This document shows, piece by piece, positions 16,268-25,200 of a stretch of 64,000 bases of DNA. Both the position numbers and the translations under genes were made by a program. This DNA is from Polyangia bacterium (GTDB lineage: Bacteria > Myxococcota_A > Polyangia > Nannocystales > Nannocystaceae), in contig JAUIKS010000009.1 in the NCBI GenBank assembly GCA_030430565.1, positions 1 through 64,000 on the forward strand, read 5' to 3'. Below the pieces are notes generated by a model. That model saw only the letters and a list, made by a program, of their open reading frames with translations, made no database searches and had not been told where the DNA came from. Each line of letters starts with the position of its first letter. Positions within the stretch are counted from its first letter, which is position 1.

Positions 16268-18712
16268 TCAGTAGTCGACGCGGACGCCGAGCGCGGGCAG
16301 CACCGGGATCCCGGGGACGCCCGCGCGCGCGCGGTAGTCGGCGCGGTAGGCGTAGAGCTCGACGTTCTGCGCGTTGTAGACGTTCTGGATGTCGAGGTAC
16401 GCGCCGACGCGCGCGCGGTTGAGCAGCCACTGCTTGTCGACGCGGAGATCGAGCTGGTGAAAGGTCGGTAAGCGCTCGGACTGCGGCGCGCCGCTGAGCG
16501 GGATGTGCAGCGGCCCGAAGGGGAAGCTGTTGATCGTCACGGCGCCGATGATCGGCGTGAACGCGAGCCCGCTGGCGACGCGGAAGCGGCCGCCGATCCG
16601 CCAGCCGCGGGGCAGCCGGTAGCTGAGCGCGAGGTTCAGGTTGTGGCGCTGGTCGTAGACGCTGGGGAGCACCACCGGATCCGCGCCGGCGCGCTCGCTG
16701 AGCACGTCGCTCCACTGCAGCGAGTAGCTCAGCCAGCCGTAGAGCCGGCCGACGAGATGGCGACGGATCGAGAGCTCGCCGCCGCGGGTGCGCACGGTGT
16801 TTCGCGAGAGCCGGGTCGCGGTCGAGAACGGCGGGAAGCGGCGCTGGATGTAGAAGCCGGTGAGGTCGATCGTCCAGGCCCGCGACGGTCGAAGCTCGAC
16901 GCCCGCGCTGGTCTGGAGCGCGCGCTCGATCGCGAGGCGGAGCCGCGGCCCGCCCAGCAGCGTGGTCGGGTCAAACAGCTGGTAGTAGGCGCTGGGGATC
17001 GGGATGCGGCCGCCGTCCTCGAAGAAGCTCGAGGCGCCGGGCTCTTGCCCGAAGTACGCGCCGCTTTGGACCTCGTGCTGCCCGCGCGAGTACACGCCGA
17101 CGGCCGCGCGCGCGGCCCAGCCGGCGGGCAGCTCGAGGCGCGCGCGCAGGCGCGGGTCGACGGCGAAGGCGTACTCCTGATCCAGGGTGAACGCGCTGAC
17201 GCGGGCGCCGGGGATCACGGTCAGCGGCCCGAGCTCGAGGGTGGGCTCGAGGTAGAGGCCGACGGCGCTCTCGAGGCCGCGCGGGCGCGGGTCGACCAGG
17301 TCGTCGCTCGTCGGCGTGAACACGACGAAGTCCGCGTCGGCGAGCGTGAGGGTGTAGGGGGTGACCTGCAGATCAGCGCCCACCAGCAGCCGCGCGCGCC
17401 GGCTCAGCCGATGCGTGAGCTCGGCGCGAAACAGGATGTTGTAGTCGCGGCGGACATCCTGCTCGAGCGTCGCGGCGTCGACCGAGAGGCGCTCGGCGTC
17501 GAAGCGGAAGGCCGGCGAGATCATCACGCTCGTGGCGCCCAGGCGTCTTCGGTAGACCAGGTCGACGCGGTGAAAGTGGGCCGAGAAGTCGCGCTGAAAG
17601 CTCGCGGCGCCCTCGACGTTGGGCGGCTTGATCCGATCCCCCGCGCCGAGCAGACGCGCGGTCAGGCGACCGCCGCCCACGAGCCGCTGTTCGAAGGCGG
17701 CTTGGTAGTCGAAGTAGCCGGGCAGCAGCACGGGGCCGGCGTCGATGGCGTTGATGAAGGCGATCACCGCGTCGTAGAAGCCGGTGCGCGCGGCCGCCAA
17801 GAACGCGCCCCCGTCGCCGGCGGGCCCGGAGGCGGAGGCGCCGAGGCCGATGAGGCTCAGCTCGCCGTAGCCGTGCACGCCCGAGAGCGAGCCCGAGCCC
17901 AGCGCGCGCGGCTGGATCGCGACGACGCCGCCGCTCGCGTTCCCGTAGCGGCTGGCGAAGTTGCTGGGCGTGTAGTCGATGCGCTCGACCGCGGCCGCCG
18001 GGATCACGCTGGCGAGCGCGAGCACGTGGAAGGCCCGCGGGATCGGGTGCTCGGCGAAGAACACCTGGGACTGCCACGGCGCTGAGCCGCGGATCACGAG
18101 CGCGCCGAGGCCCGCCGGCGTGCGCATAAAGCCAGGCATGTTCTGCACAGCCCGCAGCGGATCCCCGAGCGTCCCCGGCGCGGTCTCGAGCTCCTCCCGC
18201 GTCATCGGTCGCGCGAGCGTCGGGGCGGGGGCGCTGGCGTTGGCGCGCACGGTCGTGCGGTAGGGGCTGTCGCCCTCGGGGTGCAGGTACAGCCGGGTCT
18301 CGCTCGCGTCGCCGTCGGCCGCGATAATTTGGTCGACGCGGGCGTGCCCGGGGGCGTTGACGACGACGCGCGCGCGGGCGCTGCGGGGCCCGCGGGTCGC
18401 GTAGCGCCCGTCCTCGTCGACCTCGGCGCGCAGCAGCCAGGCCGGCTCGACGTCGGCGTCGAGCGTGCTCGCGTCGCTCGGCCCGAGCGCGGCGTCGTCG
18501 GCCTCGGGGATGATCAGCACGGTCGCGCCGACCAGCGGCGCGCGGTCGCCCGCCCGCACGACCCTGCCCGTAAAGACATGTTGTTGCGCGGGCCGCTCTG
18601 GGGAGGAGGGCGCCGACGCGCGCGTCGAGCTCGGCGCGCCGAGCAGCGCGCCGAGCAGCGCGAGGCGCAGCGCGGTCGGGATCGGCAGGCGGCGGCGCGC
18701 GCTCTCGCTCAT
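16268..18712 (-). CDS. TonB-dependent outer-membrane receptor
   Basis: An 814-aa outer-membrane beta-barrel. After a signal peptide (ALRLALLGALLGAPSSTRA) comes a carboxypeptidase-regulatory-like beta domain (VFTGRVVRAGDRAPLVGATV, DEDGRYATRG), then the plug (ELETAPGTLGDPLRAVQNMPG, GALVIRGSAPWQSQVFF, ASRYGNASGGVVAI), then about 500 residues of alternating strands ending in the aromatic VRVDY, the usual barrel C-terminus. Such receptors use TonB/ExbBD energy to import large nutrients or metal chelates. No TonB box is obvious and no tonB, exbB or substrate-specific gene is nearby, so the ligand is unknown. It follows a lipoprotein gene by 19 bp on the same strand, suggesting a receptor-lipoprotein pair as in SusCD-like systems, although neither protein shows clear SusC or SusD features. 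Confidence 0.87.
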   Translation of the reverse strand: MSESARRRLPIPTALRLALLGALLGAPSSTRASAPSSPERPAQQHVFTGRVVRAGDRAPLVGATVLIIPEADDAALGPSDASTLDADVEPAWLLRAEVDEDGRYATRGPRSARARVVVNAPGHARVDQIIAADGDASETRLYLHPEGDSPYRTTVRANASAPAPTLARPMTREELETAPGTLGDPLRAVQNMPGFMRTPAGLGALVIRGSAPWQSQVFFAEHPIPRAFHVLALASVIPAAAVERIDYTPSNFASRYGNASGGVVAIQPRALGSGSLSGVHGYGELSLIGLGASASGPAGDGGAFLAAARTGFYDAVIAFINAIDAGPVLLPGYFDYQAAFEQRLVGGGRLTARLLGAGDRIKPPNVEGAASFQRDFSAHFHRVDLVYRRRLGATSVMISPAFRFDAERLSVDAATLEQDVRRDYNILFRAELTHRLSRRARLLVGADLQVTPYTLTLADADFVVFTPTSDDLVDPRPRGLESAVGLYLEPTLELGPLTVIPGARVSAFTLDQEYAFAVDPRLRARLELPAGWAARAAVGVYSRGQHEVQSGAYFGQEPGASSFFEDGGRIPIPSAYYQLFDPTTLLGGPRLRLAIERALQTSAGVELRPSRAWTIDLTGFYIQRRFPPFSTATRLSRNTVRTRGGELSIRRHLVGRLYGWLSYSLQWSDVLSERAGADPVVLPSVYDQRHNLNLALSYRLPRGWRIGGRFRVASGLAFTPIIGAVTINSFPFGPLHIPLSGAPQSERLPTFHQLDLRVDKQWLLNRARVGAYLDIQNVYNAQNVELYAYRADYRARAGVPGIPVLPALGVRVDY

Positions 18713-18731
18713 CCCGTCCTCGGCTCAGCAC

Positions 18732-19820
18732 TCACGGCTCGAGCAGATCCACGCTGAACCACGTGATCGTCTCGCTGAAGCGGATGTCGCTCAGCTGCGC
18801 GACGAGCACGAGCGGATCGCCGGGGCCGGCGGGGGCGCGCCACCGCGCCGCGAAGCTCTGCTCGTCGGAGGTGTAGCGGACGGCGGGCGCGTCGCCGCCC
18901 GCGTGCACGAGGTACCAGCTCACGGAGAGCTCTTCGAGGAACGGATCCACGCTCTCCAGCCCCCAGTACTCCTGGCGATCGAGCGCTGGGTCGACGCTCG
19001 CGCTGAGCAGCACGTCGCTCTCGGGCGCGACCTCGACGCGCTCGCCGGGCGTGAGCAGGCGGCTGCGCTCCTCGCCGCTGGGGCGCGTCTCGGTCAGGGT
19101 GAAGATCGGCGCGGGGCTCGTGTTCGGATCCTGCGTCAGCAGCCCGGTGGGCAGCAGGCTCGGATCGATGTCGAGCTCGAGGCCCTCGTCCTCGGCCGCC
19201 TCGATCAGCGCGCCGACCGGGCCGAAGGGCACCAGGCGACCCCCGATCGCGCAGTCGAAGAGATCCTCGCCGGGCTCAGGATCGATGAAGCGCTGGAAGC
19301 AGCTGCGCGCGTCGGGGGATTCGACGCGCCGCGCGAGCACCAAGATCTCGAGCTGGCCTGCGCGCTCGAGCAGCGGCGCGAGCGGCTCGGCGAGCTGTAG
19401 CTCGACCTCGCCACGCTGGCCGAGGAGACAGGCCTCTTGCTCGTTCGCGAGCGGGAGCGGCTGCGGGCAGGGCGGCGGCGAGACGCCCGGCTGACCGCAG
19501 TCCGACGTCGAGCAGACGTACCAGGCGAGCTCTAGCTCCGGATCGTCGACGGTCGGCGGGTACAGCCGCGTCGCGTCGGCGAACACCGCCCGCAGGCGCA
19601 CGGTGTCACCGGGCAGGACCTCGCTGCGGGCGCGGCCGTCGACCTCGAGGGGCGTCGGCAGGGTGGCGCGCGTGACCGCGGCCTCGACCCCGATGAAGGT
19701 CATGACGTCGACGCTCGCGGACTGTGGCAGCGGCTCCACGCAGCCGGCGGTCATGGCGGCGCAGCAGAGCGCGGTCGGGATCCAGCGCCGCCGGGAGCGC
19801 GCGCGGTCGGTGGAGCACAC
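18732..19820 (-). CDS. Lipoprotein co-transcribed with the TonB-dependent receptor
   Basis: A 362-aa protein from GTG 19820 with signal ALCCAAMTAGC (lipobox MTAGC, Cys near residue 27). The mature part is beta-rich with several Cys pairs (YVCSTSDCGQ, SCFQRF, DLFDCAIGG) and Ig-like or beta-sandwich texture at the C-terminus (VSWYLVHAGG, RYTSDEQSFAARWRAP). It ends 19 bp before the receptor start, on the same strand, so the two are almost certainly one operon. Surface-exposed ligand capture for the receptor is a reasonable inference. No family was recognised. Confidence 0.74.
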   Translation of the reverse strand: MCSTDRARSRRRWIPTALCCAAMTAGCVEPLPQSASVDVMTFIGVEAAVTRATLPTPLEVDGRARSEVLPGDTVRLRAVFADATRLYPPTVDDPELELAWYVCSTSDCGQPGVSPPPCPQPLPLANEQEACLLGQRGEVELQLAEPLAPLLERAGQLEILVLARRVESPDARSCFQRFIDPEPGEDLFDCAIGGRLVPFGPVGALIEAAEDEGLELDIDPSLLPTGLLTQDPNTSPAPIFTLTETRPSGEERSRLLTPGERVEVAPESDVLLSASVDPALDRQEYWGLESVDPFLEELSVSWYLVHAGGDAPAVRYTSDEQSFAARWRAPAGPGDPLVLVAQLSDIRFSETITWFSVDLLEP

Positions 19821-19842
19821 GCGCGCAGTGTAGCAGCGGGGG

Positions 19843-20799
19843 TCAGGGCTGGCAGTCGGGCCCGGCGAGCGCGCACAGCTCCGCTTGCGTGAGCGCGTCG
19901 CTCCAGACGTGGACGCGGTCGAGCGCTCCGAGCGTCGCCTCGACCCAGTCCGGGCTCGAGTTGGCGACCGCGATCGGCGCTTCGCTCTCGGTCTTCAGCG
20001 TCGCGCCCTCGCCCTCGGCGACGAGCTCGCCGTCGACGTAGAGGCGCATGGCGTCTGCGGTGACGGTGCAGGCGACGTGCGTCCACACATCGATCGGGAG
20101 CGCGGCGCCGCTGAGGTGCGTGCCGCCGACGCGGCACTCGAGCGCGCCGCTGTCGAGCACGAACAGCCCGTACTGGCCTTGATTGTGGAGCAGCCCGGTT
20201 CGGACGAGATCCTCGTCGGGCAGCTGCGCGAGCGCGACCTGCAGCTCGATCGTCAGCCGGTTGGTGATGTCGAGGCTGTCGGAGTCGTCGATCTTCAGCT
20301 CGAGCGACTCGCTGGCGACGAGCGCCTGCCCCCACGGCCCGTCCGTCAGCTCGAGCCCGATAGCGAGGCCGTCGTTCGCGTTCCCCGAGCCGTCCGGCAC
20401 GACCGTCACGCCGGTCGCGGCGTCGTCAAATTCGAAGCACAGCGCCAGCCGCGGATCGTCGGGGCACGCCGGCGCATCCTCCCCGCCGGTCGTCGCCTCG
20501 GTCACGCCCGCGGTCGTCGAATTCTCGGCGCCTGTCGTCGCGTCGGTGGTCGTCGCGCTCATCCCCCCCGGCGCGCTCGTCGTGGCGCCCGTCAAGCCGT
20601 CAGTGGTGCCGGCGATCGTCGTCGCGGTCGCGTCGCTCGGCGGGCCGCCGGTGGAGGTCTCTGCGCCCGGATCGCTGGGGCCTGACGCGTCGGCGGCGCT
20701 GGTCTGAAGCGCGTCTGTCGGCGCCTCATCGTCGAAGCTAGGGTTCGGCGAGAGACAGCCGGTCAGTACGATCGCGAGCGCGGGGAGCAGCGGGCGCAC
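19843..20799 (-). CDS. LamG-domain (concanavalin A-like) lipoprotein, copy 1
   Basis: A 318-aa lipoprotein from GTG 20799, chosen because it gives the compact signal MRPLLPALAIVLTGC and matches the start of its paralogue at 33170 (same length). After CLSPNPSFDDE comes a long Thr/Ser/Gly/Ala linker, then a C-terminal jelly-roll: CFEFDDAATG, DGSGNANDG, GPWGQAL, LTIELQVAL, WTHVACTVTADAMRLYVDGEL, LGALDRVHVWSDALTQAELC. This is the LamG/pentraxin-like fold, usually binding carbohydrate or other surface ligands. The frame is open to 20910 but that part would be outside the signal peptide. About 490 bp of spacer separates it from the divergent GH10-like gene. Confidence 0.84.
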   Translation of the reverse strand: MRPLLPALAIVLTGCLSPNPSFDDEAPTDALQTSAADASGPSDPGAETSTGGPPSDATATTIAGTTDGLTGATTSAPGGMSATTTDATTGAENSTTAGVTEATTGGEDAPACPDDPRLALCFEFDDAATGVTVVPDGSGNANDGLAIGLELTDGPWGQALVASESLELKIDDSDSLDITNRLTIELQVALAQLPDEDLVRTGLLHNQGQYGLFVLDSGALECRVGGTHLSGAALPIDVWTHVACTVTADAMRLYVDGELVAEGEGATLKTESEAPIAVANSSPDWVEATLGALDRVHVWSDALTQAELCALAGPDCQP

Positions 20800-21291
20800 G
20801 CGCGGAACGTAGCAGCCCGCGCGGGCGGGTTCTCGCGGCGCGACCCCGAGAAAATTGCCGCGGTCGCGTCGCGGCCCCTGCGGGCGCGCTAAAGGTGTTT
20901 TAAGGGACATGACCGATTAGACGCGCGGTGTACATCCTGGAGCGAGCCCTTGGCGCGGGCGGGCGCGTCACCCTCGCGCCGCTGAATTGACACATGCCTA
21001 TCGGTGCAGGTGAGACGAACGCGGCCGTGACCGCGCGAGCGTCGTCAGTGGAGGAGTCTCCAGCGCGCCGCGAATCATCCAGTTCGAATCGTGAACATCC
21101 TCACCAGCCCAGGAGCGCGTCGGAGCGCCCCCGAGCGGCGCGCGCGAATCGGGGGTGCCTCGCGTCGCAGCGACGATGAGCACCGGCGCCTGGGGGTTCG
21201 TGGCGTCCTGGGCGCTTTGGCGCGCGTCCTGGAGGCGCGAATGTGTGCGAAGCTCGGAGTCGCCCACGGACGGGCGGAGGAGGCGCGCACC
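20800..21291. other. Intergenic spacer between divergent lipoprotein genes
   Basis: About 490 bp between the GTG at 20799 and the ATG at 21292. Open frames here look like shadows of the neighbours with no start, motif or compositional support. It must hold the divergent promoters, but I could not identify a convincing -35/-10 pair or operator. Confidence 0.5.
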
Positions 21292-22953
21292 ATGGACGAG
21301 AGACGACTCGCGCGGATGTTGATGATTCTGGGGCTGATCGGGCCCGCGGTCGCCTGCGGCGACGACGGCGACGGGACGGAGAGCGACGGCGGCATGACGG
21401 TCGGCTCCGAGAGCGGCAGCGAGGGCGCGGCGACGAGCGAAGGCTCGGGCGGCAGCGACGCGGCGACGCTGACCGGGGGCGGCTCCTCCGGGGGCACGAC
21501 GGCCTCGACGAGCGCGACGACCACGAGCGCGACGACCGACGACACGACGAGCGCGACCACGGGGGAGCCCGTCGAGCTCGTGGACGTAGGTCACGAGCGC
21601 GAGCTCCGAGCCGCCTGGGTGGCGACGGTCTACAACATCAACTACCCGAGCAGCCCCGGGGTCGACGCGGCGACCCTCGAGGGCGAGCTGCTCGAGTTCC
21701 TCGACGTGCTGGAGGCCTACCAGCTCAACGCGATCGTGTTCCAGGTCCGCCCCGAGTCGGACGCCGTGTACGCCTCCGAGCTCGAGCCGTGGAGCCGCTT
21801 CCTCAGCGGCGCGCAGGGGCAGGCGCCCGACGGCGAGCTCGACCCGCTCGCGTTCCTGATCGAGCACGCGCACGCGCGCAACATCGAGGTCCACGCGTGG
21901 TTCAACCCCTACCGCGCCAAGGTCGATAACGGCAGCGCCGCGGTCGCGCCCCACATCTCGCTCGCGTACCCGGAGCACGCCCACGTCTACGGCAGCAACC
22001 TGTGGATGGATCCCGGCGCGGAGGAGGTGCGCGAGTGGGTCGTCGACGTGATCGTCGACGTCGCCGAGCGCTACGACGTCGACGGCATCCACTTCGACGA
22101 CTACTTCTACCCGTACCCCAACGGGCAGGACTTCCCGGACGGCGCGACCTGGGCCGAGTACGACGGGCCGCTGGCCAAAGACGACTGGCGGCGCGACAAC
22201 GTCAATCAGCTCGTGGGTCAGGTGCACGACGAACTCGCGCAGGTCCGCCCCGACGTGCGCTTCGGCATCAGCCCCTTCGGGATCTACCGGCCGGGCATGC
22301 CCGAGGGCATCGTCGGCCTCGATCAGTACGCCGAGCTGTACTCCGATCCGGTGGAGTGGATCGCGCAGGGCTGGGTCGACTACCTCGCGCCGCAGCTCTA
22401 CTGGCCGTCGACGCAGGCCCCGCAGGCCTACGGACCGCTCGTCGAGTGGTGGTCTGAGCTGACCGCCGGCGGCCAGGGCTACATCTTCGTCGGCAACTAC
22501 CTCTCGAAGGTCGGCAGCGAGGACAAGTGGTCGGTCGACGAGTTCGTCACCCAGCTAGAGCTGACCCGCGCGCAGCGGCCCAACGGCGCGCTCGGCAACA
22601 TCTACTTCCAGATCGAGCCGCTGATGACCGACGCCTTCGGCGTCGCCACGGCGCTGCACGAGGGCTTCTACCTCGAGCCCGCCCTGAGCCCGCCGCTCGC
22701 GGTCGACGTCGGCGCGACGCTCGATCCGCCGTGGGTCGACGACGACGGGCTGACGGCGAGCCTCACCGCGCCCGACGGCCCGGCGGCGCTGCGCGCCTAC
22801 GCGGTCTACCGGGACGACGGCGGGACATGGACGCTCGACCAGATCCTGCCCTTTGACACAGACAGCGTGGAGCTGGCCCCGGGGACGCGCTGGGCGATCT
22901 CGGCGGTCGACCGACGCGGCGTCGAGAGCCCCGGCGTCGTGCTCGATCGCTGA
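21292..22953 (+). CDS. GH10-like (GHL10/DUF187) glycosidase lipoprotein
   Basis: A 553-aa lipoprotein from ATG 21292 (GAGGAGG about 8 nt upstream). The signal MLMILGLIGPAVAC is followed by a Ser/Thr/Gly linker of about 70 residues. The catalytic region is a TIM barrel of the glycosyl-hydrolase-like 10 family (YngK type): RELRAAWVATVYNINYPSS, LNAIVFQVRPESDAVY, VHAWFNPYRAK, the acidic strand DVDGIHFDDYFYP, VRFGISPFGIYR and DYLAPQLYWPS. Characterised relatives act on peptidoglycan-type or other polysaccharides. A short beta domain follows (RAYAVYRDDGGTWTLDQI). Start and lipobox indicate surface anchoring. Confidence 0.87.
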   Translation: MDERRLARMLMILGLIGPAVACGDDGDGTESDGGMTVGSESGSEGAATSEGSGGSDAATLTGGGSSGGTTASTSATTTSATTDDTTSATTGEPVELVDVGHERELRAAWVATVYNINYPSSPGVDAATLEGELLEFLDVLEAYQLNAIVFQVRPESDAVYASELEPWSRFLSGAQGQAPDGELDPLAFLIEHAHARNIEVHAWFNPYRAKVDNGSAAVAPHISLAYPEHAHVYGSNLWMDPGAEEVREWVVDVIVDVAERYDVDGIHFDDYFYPYPNGQDFPDGATWAEYDGPLAKDDWRRDNVNQLVGQVHDELAQVRPDVRFGISPFGIYRPGMPEGIVGLDQYAELYSDPVEWIAQGWVDYLAPQLYWPSTQAPQAYGPLVEWWSELTAGGQGYIFVGNYLSKVGSEDKWSVDEFVTQLELTRAQRPNGALGNIYFQIEPLMTDAFGVATALHEGFYLEPALSPPLAVDVGATLDPPWVDDDGLTASLTAPDGPAALRAYAVYRDDGGTWTLDQILPFDTDSVELAPGTRWAISAVDRRGVESPGVVLDR

Positions 22954-22966
22954 GTCGACCGGCGCC

Positions 22967-23368
22967 TCAGCGCCCGCCGCACTCGGAGTCGATCACGAAG
23001 TAGACGTCCAGCAGCTTGTTGATCCAGATCGCGTCAAAGCCCACCGCGCCCTCACCCCCGGTGGGCCCCTCCGGCGTCGCGCCGTAGGCGATCGGCCGCC
23101 CCGCGCTGGGGCTGGTCTCGACGAACTTGAGCACGTGGTAGTCGGTCTCCCCGCAGGCCGCGCTCGCGGTCGCTTCGAATTTTTCGCGCGCGTTGTTGAG
23201 GGCGTCGGCCAGCGCCTCGCGCTCGAGCCGCTCGCGGGTCTCGAAGTAGAGCTGCGGGCTGGGGGGGCCGACGGCCGCGAAGGTGACGCGGGGCTCCGGA
23301 TGCTCTGAGCGCGCGGCCGCGCGCGCGTCGTCAGACCGGGGTCGATCCGGTGTAGGAATGGCGCCCAT
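22967..23368 (-). pseudogene. SIMPL/DUF541-like C-terminal fragment, probably a remnant
   Basis: An open frame of about 133 codons ending at 22967. The segment LEREALADALNNAREKFEAT followed by VLKFVET resembles the helix-strand of SIMPL (DUF541) periplasmic proteins. The N-terminal part of that domain is missing and the possible ATG at 23368 overlaps the start codon of the divergent Old Yellow Enzyme gene, so no promoter or signal peptide fits. Either a truncated remnant or a gene with an unrecognised start; the family call is tentative. Confidence 0.4.
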
Positions 23369-24623
23369 GAACGGCGAACAACCCCGCACGCCCGCCGAGC
23401 TCCTCGGCCGACCCCTCGCGCTCCCACGCGGCGGCGCGCTGCCCAATCGAATCATGAAGTCGGCGATGAGCGAGGTCCTCGGGACCCGCGAGAACGCGCC
23501 GACCGAGCGCCTCGCGCGGCTCTACCAGACCTGGGCCGAGGGCGGCGTGGGCCTCTCGGTCACCGGCAACGTGATGATCGATCGCCGCGCGCTCGGGGAG
23601 CCCGGCAACGTCGTCGTCGAGGACGAGCGCGACCTGCCGCTGCTGCGACGCTGGGCGCAGGCCGGGACCAGCGCCGGCGGTCAGCTGTGGATGCAGCTCA
23701 ACCACCCCGGGAAGCAGTCGCCGACCTTCCTCAGCCGCGAGCCTGTCGCGCCCTCGGCCGTGCCGCTGGGCGGCGGCCTCGAGCGCGTGTTCGCGACGCC
23801 GCGGGCCCTGACCGACGACGAGATCGAGGAGCTGGTCGAGCGCTTCGCGAGCGCCGCCGCGATCGCGCAGAAGGCCGGCTTCACCGGGGTGCAGATCCAC
23901 GGCGCGCACGGCTACCTCGTGAGTCAATTCCTGTCCCCGCACCACAACCGGCGCAGCGATCGCTGGGGCGGCAGCCTCGAGCGCCGCGCGGCCTTCGTCA
24001 TGGAGGTGTACGGCGCGATCCGTCGCGCGGTCGGCGAGGCGTACCCGATCGGGATCAAGATCAACTCGGCGGACTTCCAAAAAGGCGGCTTCAGCGAGGA
24101 GGAGTCGATCGAGGTCATCGCGGCCCTGGTCGGCGCCGGCCTCGACCTCGTCGAGGTCTCGGGCGGCACCTACGAGGCCCCCGCGATGACCGGCGCGAAG
24201 CTGCGGGAGAGCACGCGCGCGCGCGAGGCTTACTTCCTCTCGTTCGCCGAGTCGCTGCGCCAGCGCGTCGACACGCCGCTCGCGGTCACCGGCGGGTTTC
24301 GGACCGCGGCGGGGATGGCCGAGGCGGTCGGGAGCGGCGCGGTCGACCTCGTCGGCCTCGCGCGCGCGCTGGCCCTCGAGCCAGATCTCCCACGGCGCGT
24401 GCTCGCGGGCGAGGACGTGGTGAGCCGGGTCCGCCCCCTCAGCACGGGCTCGAAGCTGCTCGATCGATTCAGCATGCTCGACGTCAGCTTCTACGAGAAC
24501 CAGCTCGCGCGCATGGCCGCCGGGCACGACCCGCTGCCGACCATGCACCCGTGGCGCTCGGTCTTCACCTCGACCGCGCGGCTCGGGCTGCAGGCGTTCC
24601 GCCAGCGACGATCGCGGTCGTAG
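23367..24623 (+). CDS. NADH:flavin oxidoreductase (Old Yellow Enzyme family)
   Basis: A 418-aa FMN-dependent TIM-barrel oxidoreductase. Diagnostic segments are LPNRIMKSAMSE near the N-terminus, QLNHPGKQSP, the substrate-binding and barrel motif VQIHGAHGYLVSQFLSP with HHNRRSDRWGGS, then YPIGIKINSADF and AVDLVGLARALALEP at the FMN phosphate site. The enzyme family reduces activated C=C bonds using NAD(P)H. ATG 23367 is chosen over ATG 23358 because AGGA then lies 9 nt upstream. The product substrate cannot be told from sequence. It is followed 31 bp later by an ECF sigma factor gene, with no evident functional link. Confidence 0.93.
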   Translation: MNGEQPRTPAELLGRPLALPRGGALPNRIMKSAMSEVLGTRENAPTERLARLYQTWAEGGVGLSVTGNVMIDRRALGEPGNVVVEDERDLPLLRRWAQAGTSAGGQLWMQLNHPGKQSPTFLSREPVAPSAVPLGGGLERVFATPRALTDDEIEELVERFASAAAIAQKAGFTGVQIHGAHGYLVSQFLSPHHNRRSDRWGGSLERRAAFVMEVYGAIRRAVGEAYPIGIKINSADFQKGGFSEEESIEVIAALVGAGLDLVEVSGGTYEAPAMTGAKLRESTRAREAYFLSFAESLRQRVDTPLAVTGGFRTAAGMAEAVGSGAVDLVGLARALALEPDLPRRVLAGEDVVSRVRPLSTGSKLLDRFSMLDVSFYENQLARMAAGHDPLPTMHPWRSVFTSTARLGLQAFRQRRSRS

Positions 24624-24654
24624 CGACATCCCGCGCGCCGCGGCGGGTGGTATC

Positions 24655-25164
24655 GTGGGGTCCGTGAAGCTCGACGACGCGATGCTCGATCCGGCGATCT
24701 ACCGCCATCTGCGCGAGCTCGCCGGTCGCATTCATCAAGAGCGAGGCGGCGCGGTGACGCTTCAGCCGACCGCGCTCGTCAACGAGGCGTGGATGAAGGT
24801 TCATCGCCACGGCGGCGAGTTTCGCGATCGCAAGCACTTCGTCGCGGTCGCCTGTCGCGCGATGCGGCAGATCCTCGTCGACTACGCGCGCAACCGGCTG
24901 GCGCAGAAGCGCGGCGGGGCGCTCCAGCGGACGACCGTCGCGGGCGTCGGCATCTCGAGCGAGCCGATCGACTTCCTCGCGCTCGACGCCGCGCTCGAGG
25001 AGCTCGCGCGCGCCAGGCCGCGGGCCGCCGAGGTCGCGCAGCTGCGGGTGTTCGGCGGGCTCACCGTCGCCGAGGCCGCCGGCGTCATGAACATCGGCAC
25101 GAGCACCGTCGATCGCGCCTGGCGGACCGCGCGGGCGTTTCTCGGGTCGCGGCTGCGGAGCTGA
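24655..25164 (+). CDS. ECF-type RNA polymerase sigma factor
   Basis: A 169-aa sigma70-family factor. Region 2 is recognised by LQPTALVNEAWMKVHR and FVAVACRAMRQILVDYARNR, and region 4 by LRVFGGLTVAEAAGVMN and STVDRAWRTARAFL. The LQPTALVNEA plus DYARNR pattern matches the ECF subfamily common in planctomycetes and myxobacteria that is encoded next to Ser/Thr kinases rather than anti-sigma factors. Start is GTG 24655 or 24664. The kinase gene starts 36 bp downstream, so phosphorylation-controlled transcription is the expected wiring (inference). Confidence 0.9.
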   Translation: MGSVKLDDAMLDPAIYRHLRELAGRIHQERGGAVTLQPTALVNEAWMKVHRHGGEFRDRKHFVAVACRAMRQILVDYARNRLAQKRGGALQRTTVAGVGISSEPIDFLALDAALEELARARPRAAEVAQLRVFGGLTVAEAAGVMNIGTSTVDRAWRTARAFLGSRLRS

Positions 25165-25200
25165 GCGCGACGACCCCAGCCTCGACACAGGGAGCGTGAG

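Noticed and set aside
21060..21100. tRNA-like GTTCGAATC T-arm
   Set aside because: No matching acceptor, D or anticodon stems around it.
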